A DNA stretch of 64,000 nt from Posidonia oceanica (GCA_037176725.1 JAZBRS010000059.1:9349001-9413000); one strand, 5' to 3'; shown: positions 34,901 to 47,276, counted from the first letter of the stretch. Translations and numbers: made by a program. Notes: a model not told the origin generated them from the sequence alone.

Positions 34901-37628
34901 AAATTTTAGTAATGAAGTTGGGTTTAGGATCTATAATGTAGAAAAAATAAAAGAAGATGGAGAAGAAGAAGATGAGAAAGAAGGGTAAATTTGTCCAAAA
35001 GAAATATTATAAATGTCACGTGATCCTTCAAACATGATAGAAGGATATTATTGTTTAATATAAGTAGTTGAGGTAGGCAAATTGTAATGGAAAAAATTTA
35101 GGATACTAAATTGAAAAACTCAAATAGTTGAAGGAAGTAAATGAAAGAAGATGGGAAGAAAGACAAATTTGTTAAAAAAAAAATACTGTAATCCTTCAAA
35201 CCTGACGGAAGGGATCTTGTTGTCTAACAGAGGTAGTTGAGGGAGATAAGTTGTAACGAAAAAAAATTTAAGATACTAAGTTAAAAAATACGAATAGTTA
35301 AAGAAAGTAAACTATAATTTTATCATGGTATGCATTGCAGTCCGTGTGGTCCGGCAAGTGTTGGATGGTTGCCACTGTACAAATATGTTCAATACTAGAG
35401 ACTAACTCTCATGGTACACAGAAAGACGTCAATGTACATTAGTTTTTGGTCGTTAAGATCAAGAAAATGCCTTGGCGTGAAAATTAAATGCTTCACCGTA
35501 TCTGTAGTATGATAATTGTCCTTTTCTTTTCTAGCAAGCGCTATGCATTTCCTAAACACATATGGCTTGATGAACTAGTTTTATGAATTCTATATGGTTA
35601 AATGCAAAAACACATCTCATATTTCCATTGTGGATGTACTCACCTTCTAACGCCAGGTTAATTGTGTGGCAACAAGAGCATTGCACACTCGTCGCTCCAC
35701 GTATGTACATCAAGAGAGTGTGGCAACCTCCGCAAAGCAACTGAGCCATTTCTGTACCTATTTCATTCTCCACACAAATTTTTGATACAGATTAGATGGT
35801 AGGAAATAGTTTTTACCAAGAGGAAGCCCATCAAACAATAGGCATCTGATGCAGTTGAAGGCTGAACAACTTAAATATTTCCCATTTTTCATATATTACT
35901 CATGGGAGATCATTGGAGCATTCACATTGTAGGTTGGAACAACTTGGACATTTTCTACCTTACTTATTCGCATTACACAATATTTGTCTGCAGAGATACA
36001 CCAACAATCCGAGTCTAATATGAACACTAACATCAAAATGTGTTTACTATAAAAAAAAGGATGTCCACTTTTTCTCAAATAACAACCTGTCTTCTGGTGT
36101 CAGATCTTAAGCCTGTAATGAATGGCATTAGCTTCACAATCATAGATTTCTTGTCATGAATTTAGTTAGGCACATGAGTGAATTCAAGAAATACCACAAT
36201 TGGCCTTTTCTTCCTATTTATAAAGCTGCTATTTGATTAGCCCCACATCAGATAGTCAAGGGGGTTTTCCAGACTTCAATTAATGTCGGGGGCATTTTGG
36301 GTTGGATATCCAGACTTCAATATAAACGACATATTTCAGTGAACTTTAAACCTTGTTAACTGGTATAACTGCCTTTTGTAGAAGAGTTCATTACAGTGTT
36401 GAATGGAAGCAATACATGAAACCATATTTTGTTCATGAATCGATCAAGTTAACACTCAACCTCATCAGTCAAAACAGAAAAGTACTAAGATTTGTATAAA
36501 CAGTTATGAAATTAAAGTAGATACCTGGTGGTGGCACAGGGGTAACTGCATTGCAAACAGCACAACATACAGAAGTTGCGCCATGGGGATAGAGGAGAAG
36601 GTTTCTACATCCAGAACAAACTAGTTGGCTTTGTGCACCTGAACCGAGAATTCAGTATTCAGCAATCCTTTTTTTTTTTTGGAGAACTAGCTTTCAGGAA
36701 TCTTAGCATCATCAATCGACAAATGCACAATTCAAATAAGAATCTAATACCACAAGGAGAATGTTTGATTAAAAAAATAACAATTTGAAGCACAGGAGAT
36801 CAGAATTAAAAAATGGACAAAAGCTGTTGATGTGCATCAAGTTGAATTTCAAACGAATCACTTAAAATGCACTTCTATCGGTAAAAGTAAAATTTCATCA
36901 AACCTTTCTTAGCATGAAAATATACATGGAGAAAACAACGCAACAGATAAAAAAACATTATTAGTTCAAATAAACTGACATGAAAATAAACTCCATCTGC
37001 ACACTGTTTTGTAATAGCACCAGAGCCTGAGTATAAACTCAACTTTGTTCTTAAAGACGACCAATATTGACATAGAAGTCGCAGGATATACTGGATGAGA
37101 AGAAAATGTAATTATGCCCATATGCTGCTTCTCTCAGGTCATCCATTGCATGAGATTGAATTTAATATCCATCCATTGCTTGATCTTAAAAGCATCCGAA
37201 ATTTTGCAAGCCTTTTATTAGAGAGGTCAACTACTTGCTAGCTTGCAGCTAATTTGCAGATTTGCAATGCTGCTACTCTACCTATGAAATCTTTTCTGGT
37301 TTTATATTCTGTTGGAAACTAAGCCATGGATAAGAACCAGATAAACCTATTACTGCAGGACAAAACTTCGTTTATAAGAGGAAGCCAGAAATAGAAAGAG
37401 GAAACAATTATGTTACAGTACCACAAGTGTCACTAAGATTCTGAAGAACTTCTCAGACCTACGTGAATAACATAGTAAATACAACAAAAGTAAATCATAA
37501 AACAGAATCAAACTCAACCAAATTTTCTCAAAAGAACCACATATAACATGATTGAAAGCATAAGTACTACCGTTTGGTTGTGTAAATGGCGCTGGGGGTG
37601 ATGGATAGGGTGCAAGAGTAACTGGCAT
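31916..37628 (-). CDS. LOL1: LOL1, LSD1-like zinc-finger protein
   Basis: LSD1-family proteins regulate plant cell death; LOL1 in Arabidopsis is described as a positive regulator acting against LSD1. Coding exons on the minus strand are 37571-37628, 36525-36638, 35644-35757, 32162-32271 and 31916-31954, giving 144 aa (Arabidopsis LOL1 is about 154). The protein starts [20 protein letters not shown]. It has three zf-LSD1 fingers, each of the form CxxCRxLLxYxxGAxSVxCxxC: residues 27-48, 66-87 and 104-125. It ends [10 protein letters not shown]. Each of the first three introns splits a Gly or Ala codon in phase 1. Intron 4 (32272-35643) is 3.4 kb and full of transposon relics. The last exon is short; its acceptor could instead lie 3 bp later (NAGNAG), dropping one Gln. 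A 5' UTR intron between about 37640 and 38400 is likely but not fixed. Confidence 0.95.
32526..33008. mobile_element. MITE in LOL1 intron 4
   Basis: The left end TAGCTCCTCTTTGAATATAG and the reverse complement of the right end (TAAGTCCCTGTTTGGAAC) form imperfect inverted termini of the GTCCCTGTTTGG class. The 483-bp interior is AT-rich with repeated AGAATAAG-like motifs. No TSD is evident. Confidence 0.65.
33099..33968. mobile_element. MITE-like repeat split by a second MITE, LOL1 intron 4
   Basis: The outer parts (33099-33256 and about 33903-33968) align with the uninterrupted repeat at 25434-25655, for example AAACAGATTAT, AGAAGTTG.CATATT, AATAATCT.GCATAAAAAA, and TTTTTCAGGAATAAA after the break. 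The interruption is the element at 33257-33894. Confidence 0.75.
33257..33894. mobile_element. hAT-like MITE nested in another repeat
   Basis: It begins TAGGGGTAAGTATTCAAACC and ends CAAACTCATATTTA, imperfect inverted termini. The flanking 8-mers ATGTTTGG (33249-33256) and TGGTTTGG (33895-33902) match at 6 of 8 positions, fitting a decayed hAT TSD. The interior is rich in GGTTCGGTT/AACCGAACC motifs, typical of such MITEs. Confidence 0.7.
34219..35315. mobile_element. long-terminal-inverted-repeat element (possibly MULE-like), LOL1 intron 4
   Basis: The first ~95 bp (AGTTTGTCTTTCTC, ATTCGTATTTTTTAA, TTTTTTTCGTTACAACTT) reappear in reverse complement at the right end. The motif TTTTTTCGTTACAACTTG is repeated inward on the left near 34447 and 34533, and its complement occurs on the right near 35080 and 35255, giving nested inverted and direct subrepeats. 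No transposase is recognised. The expected 9-bp TSD of Mutator elements is not visible, so the class is inferred from long terminal inverted repeats alone. Confidence 0.65.
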
Positions 37629-40600
37629 TGCCTGTCCACCTCAGTATCCTTCTTCTGAATCTATGATACCGCAGCCTCAAGCATAACAGATAAAATTCCA
37701 ACCACCCTTTCCCATATCTGTGGGAAAAAGAAGAAAATTTTAGAAACTCATTGAACTAATGAAAAGCATGAATTAGGAAAATGGGAAGAACAAGAAAGTA
37801 GTGGAGATGTGGGGTCTGAGAAATTTTAACCAATGGCCATATCTCACCAGTAATGCATCCCTAAAACTTAATCAACAACATCACAAATCATGAAACCTCA
37901 CATAACTAAAACTAAAAAAATAAAAGAAAAAAGATTCAAACACAAGATTCGCATCTACAAGCACAAACAGAACAAATCTTCCACCTAAGTTCCTCGGGAA
38001 ATCAAAGGGGTTCACAATTTTCAGAAAGAATAAATTGTCCATGTCAAATTATCATCCCCAATGGCACTATGTTATCACCACCATATACCCAATTGCCAAA
38101 AGGACAAAAACAACTTCAAAAAAAACAAACAAAGATCCCATATCAAAATTTCACACATAGAAGCAGAACAACCAGCAGCATTCCAACCACCAAAAATACA
38201 ACTACCCTATACAAACTACGAAAAGAAGGATTAATAGCAACACCTCACAAACTACCCAATAGCCCAAATGCCAATATACTTAAAGGAGGGCTTACTATGC
38301 GAATAACAGAATAAAAGCATTAGAATTACTCAAAGAAGAAGCTTCACAGTTTGGTTCACTAGAAGAGAGAGAAAGAGTGCTAGAGACAGAGGAAGGAAGA
38401 GAAGAGAATGAATATGGAAATGGGTCATGTTCATCTATCAGTGAAAACTTCTTTTTCACCCGTCCCCCACTTTTCCGAACTGCGAGGAAGAAAGAAAAGA
38501 TTTCAATTATCCCTTCTCTCTCTTTTTCAGTGAGTCAGCCAGTTGCCTTGTGTTGGTAAAGTTTCAAGATCACCATTATCATCTACATCAGACCTACATA
38601 TACTGATCACCTTGTGAGTCCATACACAAATCCATGCACGTGAGCTCCACGCGAAAAGAGCAAGAGGCCAGGAAGTCGCCACATGCACCAAGAAGAAATC
38701 TAGGCCTTACCCAAGATTAATAATGAAGTAATTATGCAGCTGAGATCCACCACTCATGCATACATTTTGGTCTCCTAGGCATCAAATCAAAAGATTTTCT
38801 TTGTTTTAACTCGGGTTGCTGTTTTTGTGGAGCAAGAACTTCACTTGGCCTAATCCACGTCTAACCAATTAGATTCAAGTCATTGCATACCTGACAGTGA
38901 AGGCATTTGGTTTTCATCCCTTGTTTCCTAACTAATAACATATAAGTAGATAAGCTCAACTACATAAAAGTCGTTTGGTGATGTTGAGAGCAATTTAAGG
39001 TAATCAGTGAATTTTGAAAGTTAAAACTCATTTATAGGTTGATGATCCTATAATCTGCAATGTGATAATTTGGAACTAAGGAGTATACTGAATGGAGATT
39101 TATATTCATGACAGTTCTGGTTCTGATACCATGTTAAGAAATGTATTAATATTATGTATGTTGAATTCAATATTCATTCATGGTCCCTATAGTAGAGAAT
39201 ATTTCAAATATTTGAATATGCTTTCGATGGTCAAGTGTAGTTTTTAAGTCATTTAAAAAAAAATAAAACACAGTAAAATGTTTTCGAGACTCATGCTTAC
39301 AAGAGTGTTGACTCTGATACCATATTTACATAATCAAGAACATCACACTAGAATATCCCTCTCTCTCTATATATTAATATATAGCATGCTCTTTACCTGA
39401 TTCCTTTTGTTTTTCTCCTTTATCATTTTCCTAAAAGCTAACAATGACTGAAAATGAGTTGTGCTAAGTCATTTTCTATATCTATCTCACACAAAATATT
39501 CTGTATATAATTTATGTATAAGTTGTGACCTTTTTTGAAGAACCATCCTAATACCAACAAGGGTCATAAAACTTATTTTTGTATTCCCTATGGTTACATA
39601 TACGGTTCGGCCTCTAGGAGTTGGCCTGTTTTCTAATTCTCATTCCTATATTAACAAATATTATCAGGAAAATTAACAGAACTCCATCTATACTGAACAT
39701 TGTGAATATGTTTTGGTAGTTAAATATCTTGAAGGATTACCCTCACACCACCGAAGGCTAGAAAATCTTGTGAAGAAGCAACTCTTCACTCCATTCCACA
39801 TGGAAGTTATTAAATATATTTAGTTGTTTTCATTGTGAAAAGTCATCATATTTCTCCGTTACACTGAAACTAGCATTGCAAATATGTTTATATGTTAGCA
39901 TGTCTTCAAGAACCACCGGTGTATCAACAGGAGCCACAAAACATACTATGTTCCTCTAGATGTGGCTGTCTAGGAAAAATCATAGTCCAAGGACAAGTGG
40001 ATTCAATGGTTGCAAGAAACAGTAGAAGCCTTCTTAATGGTGTTTTTCAAGTAGATACAAGTTAGCCACCGATGCCAAATGGGAGAGAGTTGAATGTGGT
40101 TTTGCTACCAGACAAAACTCTGGGCAATGAGTGTGTGGATGTCAATTGTAGTGCCCCCATAAAAATAAGCAACCAGATCTCACATTTATACCAGAAAATG
40201 ACCCTTTTCTTGTTTCTGACTTTTTCCATTAGTTAATTGTATATGCAAGATTTAGGTATTTTGGTGGAGATTCTTTGTTATCAATCAGTTCAGAGATAAG
40301 CATAATAGTTATTGCTGAGGAAGACTTGTAGAAGCCTACTCAGATCATGGTTGGTGGTTCAATGCCTGTTACAGCAAACTTGTTTACAGCAGCGTTACTG
40401 TTTCTGAAATTTAAAATCTATGCTTTGATTTAAGTTTGCATATGCATATGACATCAGCATATGCTTTAATTTCAAGTTCGCATTCTCCAGTACGAATTAT
40501 GTATACATAATTAACAATAATCATATGCATAGGACATCAGCATGACAATGCGTTAGGAAATCTTTCAAAAATAAATAATAGTTGCCTATTGGAAAACTAA

Positions 40601-41157
40601 AGAAAAGTTGGCTTGCCGTGGCAGATTAGGTTGCAGCAACATTAAAGTTTCTGTAATTCAAACTTACTTGAAGTTTGTTCATTTAGTCTTCGTTTTTGCT
40701 ACTGAAAAAGGGATATAGCACAAGTCATTAGATTTTGTTAAAATGTTTCGTCTTGAATTCCAACTGAATATTAAGATTGCTCCTGTAAGCACCAAGGTTA
40801 CAAACTTTCCCCTTTTCATGAAAACAGATCCTGTAGTGACTTCATATTTTTCATGGGAAAAAAGACAGCTACTGACATAAACCAGTGGTCCGATCACCTT
40901 AATCCTCAATATTTAGTCAAGGATTTTTATGAAATTTTCAAAAAATTTCCACATAATTTGTTGGACAACTACGTAGGCATCACATATTATGATTTAAGAA
41001 AAAAAAATGTTCATGCTTTTTATTCAAATTGAAAAAATAAAATATTTGCAGGGTAATTAAGGAGGGCAAGATGGCAATAAACCTATGATTTTAGATGTGT
41101 CGTTTTCTTTTTCTTACCTTCAATCTCCTCCGTCATTGTCATTTTGGCAAGATAAAG
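37629..41157. other. LOL1 upstream region and intergenic DNA
   Basis: Roughly 37640-38450 is probably LOL1 5' UTR intron and leader, with a purine-rich GAGAGAAAGAG stretch near 38360-38400 on the plus strand. A single CACGTG lies near 38638. From 38.5 to 41.1 kb the DNA is AT-rich with short ORFs and no recognisable gene or element borders. It may contain old decayed transposons. Confidence 0.5.
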
Positions 41158-41551
41158 TATTGGAGTATGTCTTGGATTGAGTGTGGTTCTACATTAGGTT
41201 GGTCTAGTGAGGTGGACTCTCATTAGATGAGTACATAGGTTATATATAATTGAGTTCAAGGATCCTAGGTTTTCAGAATTAATACTACTTATACTCATGT
41301 AATACCTTCTTTGAGAGGTAGCTTGTGCTTTAATAATGAGAGAAAAAGCTGAGAGAAATGTGAAGATAGAGTGAAGCTCATGGGATTGACGCAAAGTTCT
41401 TTGTGTAAATTCTATTCTACAATGGATTCTCTTTCTCGTTCTATAGTGGTTTTTTTCATATGGGTTTCTACATATATCTTTGTGTTAGTCTTCCATATGT
41501 ATGCTTGTCATTTTACGCTTCCATAAATTATCGGTGAATTTAATTCCAACA
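41158..41551 (+). repeat. 5' LTR of the nested element
   Basis: It matches the 3' LTR through GAGTATGTCTT, TGTGGTTCTACAT, GATCCTAGGTTTT, ATACTCATGTAATACC and GAGAGGT, and ends TTCCAACA. Confidence 0.9.
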
Positions 41552-41553
41552 AT

Positions 41554-41566
41554 TGGTACCAGAACC
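41554..41566 (+). other. primer-binding site, tRNA-iMet type
   Basis: TGGTACCAGAACC lies 2 bases after the LTR end. The usual initiator-Met site is TGGTATCAGAGC, so this copy carries a few substitutions. Confidence 0.7.
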
Positions 41567-42299
41567 GATGGTTTGATAGGACTGACAAGCATATCAACGA
41601 TGAACAAAACGAAGTCTATGATGATTAAGATCAATGCCAATGAAAGTTTTAGATGGTGGAAGAAAATATTGAGATATTTTGATTCTACACCATATTCACA
41701 AAAAAAAAATCATACATAATGGTCAATTGAAGAACAACGTAGCTGCACCATGTTCATAAAGTATAACTTTCTGAAGATAGCTTTAGTTTATCAACAAATG
41801 AATATTAGACTGCAAATATCAAGAAGAGAGGGAAGTATTTTCTTTTGTTTTTTAATTTATCAGTAATTGTAAATCTCATATTCTTTTAAACTTTTTAACG
41901 CAAATCTAATATTATTCTATTATATTATATTTATTTCAAGGATTTTACAGTGATAAATGATACAGAAGGCCCTCAAGCATAAGGCTATTGCAATTTTGTG
42001 ACCAGATTGTTCATGAAATGGATATAAATGTAGTAGAGGATCCGCAGGAAGGTTAATTGCATGATGATTCTTGAGCATGAATCACAAAAAGAGCCATATA
42101 AAGAGGAAATGGAAGTTGAGTTCATCAATGGGTCAAGGAAGCTTTTTAAATTTCATAAGGATGGAGAGATAAAAGGAAAGTTTGTTGTTGATTTTGAAAA
42201 TTAAAAAAAATCAAGGAAGAAATGAAACAGCGAGGAAGAAGGCTGTTTGCTATTTTCAAAAAAAAAAGAAAAAAAAGAGACATTTGCTGGGATGCCACG

Positions 42300-42853
42300 T
42301 AGGGGTGTAAATGGACTGAGTTAAATTGGATTTTTTCAAACCCAACTTAACCTACAAAATAAACTTCTAATCCGAATCCAACCCACAGTCCATGCGGATT
42401 GAAGCAACACAGCCAAACCTAACCTAATCACGGTTGGGCTAGGTTTGGATTGACCAAATCCAAATACTTTGGACTAATTATTGGTTGACTTTTCTAATAT
42501 AAATCTTATTGTCCATTATAAACTCTAACAACATTCAAATTTCATTATAAATAAATAAAGAAACACATTTAATAGCACAATTGTGCAAACAACATTTTGA
42601 AACCAATAAAAAATACAACTAGAAGGGTTAGACTAACATATATACATTGGGTTGGGCTAACTTCATGTGCTATGTCAATGGATTGGGTTGAGTTGGGTTG
42701 GGTTAGACCTAACCCAAATCCAATCCAAAATAACTTTGGATTAGAAATTTCAACCTAGTTTTAACCCAACCTACACATACTTTAATCCAATCCTAATATT
42801 TATGGATTGGGTTGAGTAAGCCACGGGTCAACTCAACCCAATTTTTATTCCTA
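42300..42853. mobile_element. hAT-like MITE 1 with perfect 8-bp TSD
   Basis: It begins TAGGGGTGTAAATGG and ends AATTTTTATTCCTA, imperfect inverted termini. The TSD ATGCCACG is exact at 42292-42299 and 42854-42861. The interior is full of GGGTTGGGTT and AACCCAACC inverted motifs and is non-coding. Confidence 0.88.
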
Positions 42854-42888
42854 ATGCCACGTCATTACAAATATCATGACGTTGAGAT

Positions 42889-43681
42889 TAGGGCTTTAAG
42901 TGGGTTGGGTTTCACCCACTAATCCGACCTGACCCAATCCATTAGGAATGGGTTAGGTTAGGGGTTTTGTCCACCCATTCACCTACTAACCCATTACCCG
43001 CTTAATTATCCTCTTAATGGGTAAGGGTAAGGGTAGACTACTTTGATCACCTGTTAACTCGTTACTGGCCTCGTTGAATCATGGAGTTGTATTTTATTAT
43101 ATTTTTTATAATACTCTATACTTTTGAATTATGGATGGTGATTAAGGTATTTTGCGTTTCGTTATATTTTTTAGAGTACTTTAAATCTTTAAATCATCAA
43201 TCATGAATGGTGTGGTTAAATGATATTATATTTATGTTGTTTTTAATTTTATTACTATTCTTGGATGAACACAATGAATCAACGATGAATGATGATGCTG
43301 TATTGTGATACATGATAATGTTGTAATTATTCTTGTTATATATTGATAAATTTATTATTAATTTTAGATGAACACAATTTGATTTTTTTTATAATTTGTT
43401 GCCATACTAACAATTTTTTACAGTCATTGTTCAATTTTGGGCTCAATTAAGGCCATGAAATAGTATAAATTGTCGTCTTAAAAAAATAAAAAAAACTTAT
43501 CCATTTGATCTACTAACCCGCACTGCTACCTGTTAACCAAAAGAGTAGTAGATATAAGATAGCCATCAAGTTTTTTTGGAATGAGTATTGACTCGTCTTG
43601 TCACTTGCCAATAAGCGACGGGTAAGGATAAGGGTAGACCCCAAATCCAATCCGAGCCGACCCGATCCACTTATAGGCTTA
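42889..43681. mobile_element. hAT-like MITE 2 with perfect 8-bp TSD
   Basis: It begins TAGGGCTTTAAGTGGGTTGG and ends CCCGATCCACTTATAGGCTTA-like sequence; the termini are imperfect inverted repeats. The TSD GTTGAGAT is exact at 42881-42888 and 43682-43689. The interior is AT-rich and non-coding. Confidence 0.88.
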
Positions 43682-44239
43682 GTTGAGATGCAAGGAGACG
43701 GCTTGAGTTTGAAAGTTAAAAAAACAAGAAAAAAGAGAGTGAAAGATGGGAAGCTGTTGGTTATTTGGTGGATTGGTTATTTATTTTGAATTCAATACAT
43801 TATTAGAGAGAAATGTCTGATGCACGTGAGTACAGTAAACAAGGCCGGTTGCTTTTGGGCTTGTTGTTTGTGAAACTCCAACTATTTATATTAATTTGCA
43901 ATAGATGGAGCACTTAGAGTTGGATTTGAGTGATCCAACAGTCGATCCCAATGTTTACAGACATTCTGGAGATGATGAATAGATCAGATCATCAAGATTA
44001 GACATAGGTTAGGTTGAATGTACATGTCAGTATGGTTCTTTATTGAAGATTGGTGACTATGGTGTGTTTGGTCTAGATTTGAGCAAGTGCAAACGAGGAC
44101 ATCTAGTAATAGTTTCAATAATTTCAAATGTTTAGATCAAGTTAACATGATGGTGCATCAACTCAGGTGGAGGGTTTTTCGATTGATCCATGAAAACGTT
44201 GGTGGGCTCGCTTGTAGGCCCATGATATATAATGGTTGC

Positions 44240-46980
44240 TGTTGACACCCCGTTTTGGCAACTGGTCGTTGGTGGATCTCTTTGGAGGCTTGCTCAGATC
44301 GTGGCATGATAGACCCAACCTAAACCCTAAACCTAGACCAACCTTCAACCTAGACTTAACCTAAACCCCACCTCTTATTCAAACCCTAACCCTAATCTAG
44401 ACTTAAACTTGAACCTCCAACCTAGACCTAAACCTCACTCAAAACCTTCATACCACTAGCCTTCATAGTCCAAAACCCATTGGTGGCCCGAAAGGCGAAG
44501 GATGGGCCTGGATTTCACTGCAACAGGCCCAGTCTAGTGGATCTCACGCATTGTCGCCTGTTCCAGCGGCGATTGGTTCTGTCGCCTGTCCCAGAGGTGA
44601 CTGGTTCCGTCGCCACTTATATCAGCTACGTGTGTTGTCGCCTTACTGAGAGGCGACACACGGAGAGAACCATAGCAGTCCCGTCGCCTGTTTAAACTCT
44701 CCCGCGCCGTGCGTTTTTGGACGATTCCGGTCACTCCCGTGCACACCACCTCCTCGCCAGAGCTCGCCCATGCCTCTGACACCTCGCCAGGCCATGCCCT
44801 GCCACGTTCTCCCGTGCACGCCTTGCCCTACCACCTCCAGCCTATTGCAGGCGTTGACAGAGCAAAACCAGGGAGAGGAGAACCCATTCGACGTTGGTGC
44901 TCATTCCAGCAGAGAGCTCACTGCATCACCTGGCTCTATCCCGCATTCCTTAGCCTCCTCTGCATCCCGGAGCATCCAATTTGCATCCCTGAGCCACCGC
45001 GAACCCACCGTACCTCCGCAGCCGCTCCTCTGTGCATCACCGCCGGCCGACCACCACATGCCACACCGCAGCACCTCCAACGTCCTGGACGCATCCCGCA
45101 CGAACCCCGCTGAGCCGCCGCCATTGCCCTCCGAGCCACCGCAGCTCCTCCTTCTCCGGCGACGAACCCAACTGCAACCCACCAACAACAACCACTACAC
45201 CAGCTTTGTATGGTCTCCGTCACCACCACCACAGCCTCCCGGAGCTTGCTGGAGGTCCACACAAGCTCCAGCAAGCCCCCCTCACGAGCCAACATCCCAG
45301 ATGACTGCCGTCGGTTGTCGTCTTCTCTAGCTCCGGCCACCGTCGAGCCAACACTTCCTCCGGCCACCAGACGCTGTGACACTCTTCCCCGAGCATCGGG
45401 AAGCACCGCCGGACCTCCTCCGTGCCTTCCAAGGAGCAGGCAACCCCTCCCTCGCGCCGCCGCTGCTGCCGGCCACTGCAACTCGCCGATGTCGGAAGGC
45501 ACAATCGTGTCCTTGCACAGGTGAGCAACACCTCCTCTTCCTTCCTCAGCTCTCTCGGAGCCTCGCAGCGGCGTCTCGTGGCTTGCCGGTCTTGAGACCG
45601 GCGGACGTGTGCGTTGCCGGCGAAGAGAGGCGGAGGTGGGGAGAGAGATCCAAATGCTCATTTCTTGTTTTAAATATATATTTGTGTTCCTGGATATGCC
45701 ATCTATCTATTCCAATTGTTATTTGCATGTTTTGCACCATCGGTGACACGGGATTTGGTGATGAAATCCGACCACCGAACTGCCATGTGCGTCGCCTGTT
45801 TTAGCGGCGACTTGTCTCGCGCTTCCGGCAGTCCCCGGGCTGGACTTTGAGTCGACATATCTCGTGATCCAGGCCCCCATTTTGTAAAATAATTACATGG
45901 TTCTATTCTCCTATATGCCATCTATCTCTGTGAATGCCTGCTTGCATGTTTACAGTCATTTTACATAGTTTAATCGGACGCCGAAGTTCGCTGTTTGGAT
46001 TGTCTAAAGCAGCTGGTGCCGCCTGTTGTAGGGGCGACTTGTGCCGTCGTCGCGCATACCGGTGACGTGTGCTGTCGCCATTCTGAGGAGCGACTGTGCC
46101 GTCGCTGCGCATACCGGCGACGTGTGTTGTCGCTGTACTGGCAGGTGACACAGGCCAGAGGCCAGGTAGTGGACAGAGCCCCCTGTTTGCCATATTGTCT
46201 TTCGTTTACTTGACATGCTTTGCTCTAATTTTGTTTCCCTTGTTTATTTATCATTACATCATGTTAATCCAACTTTAATTAGTCATTTTGGCATGATTTT
46301 ACTAAGCTTAGTATGTTTTATGAATGCATGTTGCATACCGCCCTTGCATGCCGCTTCTTTGCATTGCATAGCTTTCTCCAGCGTTTTGGTTTCTCGCCTG
46401 CATTCATTAGGGCTATGATACTTACTGTTTGGACTTCTTTAGAACCGTGGTACGCCCGGTTTAGATACCAACAGCGCCGTTGAGTACATAGATCGCATGT
46501 TTTGTTTTCCCTCATGCATCATGGCATTAAGCATACATTTAAGCATATTAAGGCATTCATCATAGCATGGTTATCGCCTACGGGCGTATAGTTATTGGCA
46601 AGCACTGCCGACATTCCCGCATATGTGAGCGAAAAGCCTAGAAAGACCGATTCTAGGTGTATCGGGGGTGCCTAACACCTTCCCCGTGCGTAATAGGAGT
46701 CTTTACCCTTTCTCTGGCCCACAATGACCATTATGCCCTTATCCATTGGCACGAGTCACACATTGCACGTATTTGCATGTTTTTCATGCTTTCTTCGGTT
46801 TTCCTTGTCTCCGACAATAGACTAGGTGGCGACTCCGTTTTGCTTTATCTTTGTTTTTTTCGGCGTTTTCCTGGTGTTTCTTGAGTCGAGTGTCCCTACT
46901 CGGATTCACCCGCCGATCATCTTTCGACCCTCTCTTTTGACCCGTGCCGGGCACCTCGGCACAGGTTGGAGATCGTTACA
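44240..46980 (+). mobile_element. solo LTR, family B (2.7 kb)
   Basis: It begins TGTTGACACCCCGTTTTGG and ends GATCGTTACA. The 5-bp flanks are GTTGC (44235-44239) and GTTGT (46981-46985). A related copy starts at 60908. There is no protein domain, only a GC-rich stretch (about 44550-45650) that creates long accidental ORFs on both strands. Blocks of GTCGCC/GGCGAC are scattered through it. It sits inside a ~68-bp minisatellite unit, since the sequences either side rejoin to one unit. The 3' part, with CTAACACCTTCCCC and GTGGCGACTCC, is typical of plant Gypsy LTRs. Confidence 0.82.
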
Positions 46981-47220
46981 GTTGTAGTGAATGATTTTTT
47001 GCCTACTTGGAAAGTGCAGATGGGCTCGCTGTAGGCCCATAACAATGAATACGGTGGAACGATTTTCTGCCTACCCAGAAAGCATAGATGGACTTGCTGT
47101 AGGCCCATGATAATGGATGCAGTGGAAGGGTTTCTACCTACCTGTAAAGTGTAGATGAGTTTTCTACAGGCCCATGAGAAAGGCTCATGAGAAAGGATGC
47201 AGGCGGAAGGCAATTTAGAG
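46981..47220. repeat. ~68-bp minisatellite, about 3 units plus one left of the solo LTR
   Basis: Units share GCCTAC, AAAG.G.AGATG, and TGTAGGCCCATGA.AATGGATGC. A diverged unit lies at about 44163-44234 on the other side of the solo LTR, so the array was split by the insertion. It is internal to the 41158-48448 element. Confidence 0.8.
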
Positions 47221-47276
47221 ATGTCAGTAATCGTCCAGTAGGCTCAGTGGCACCGGATACGAGCCAAGGTGGAGAT

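Noticed and set aside
39560..40150. Possible retroelement or gene fragment in the 38.5-41.1 kb gap
   Set aside because: The sequence has scattered codon-like stretches but no recognisable motif, border or TSD, so nothing can be supported.
44936..45661. 241-residue minus-strand ORF and overlapping 134-186-residue plus-strand ORFs
   Set aside because: They lie in the GC-rich part of a solo LTR with TSDs, overlap one another on both strands, and have low-complexity composition with no domain. GC-rich DNA has few stop codons, which explains their length.
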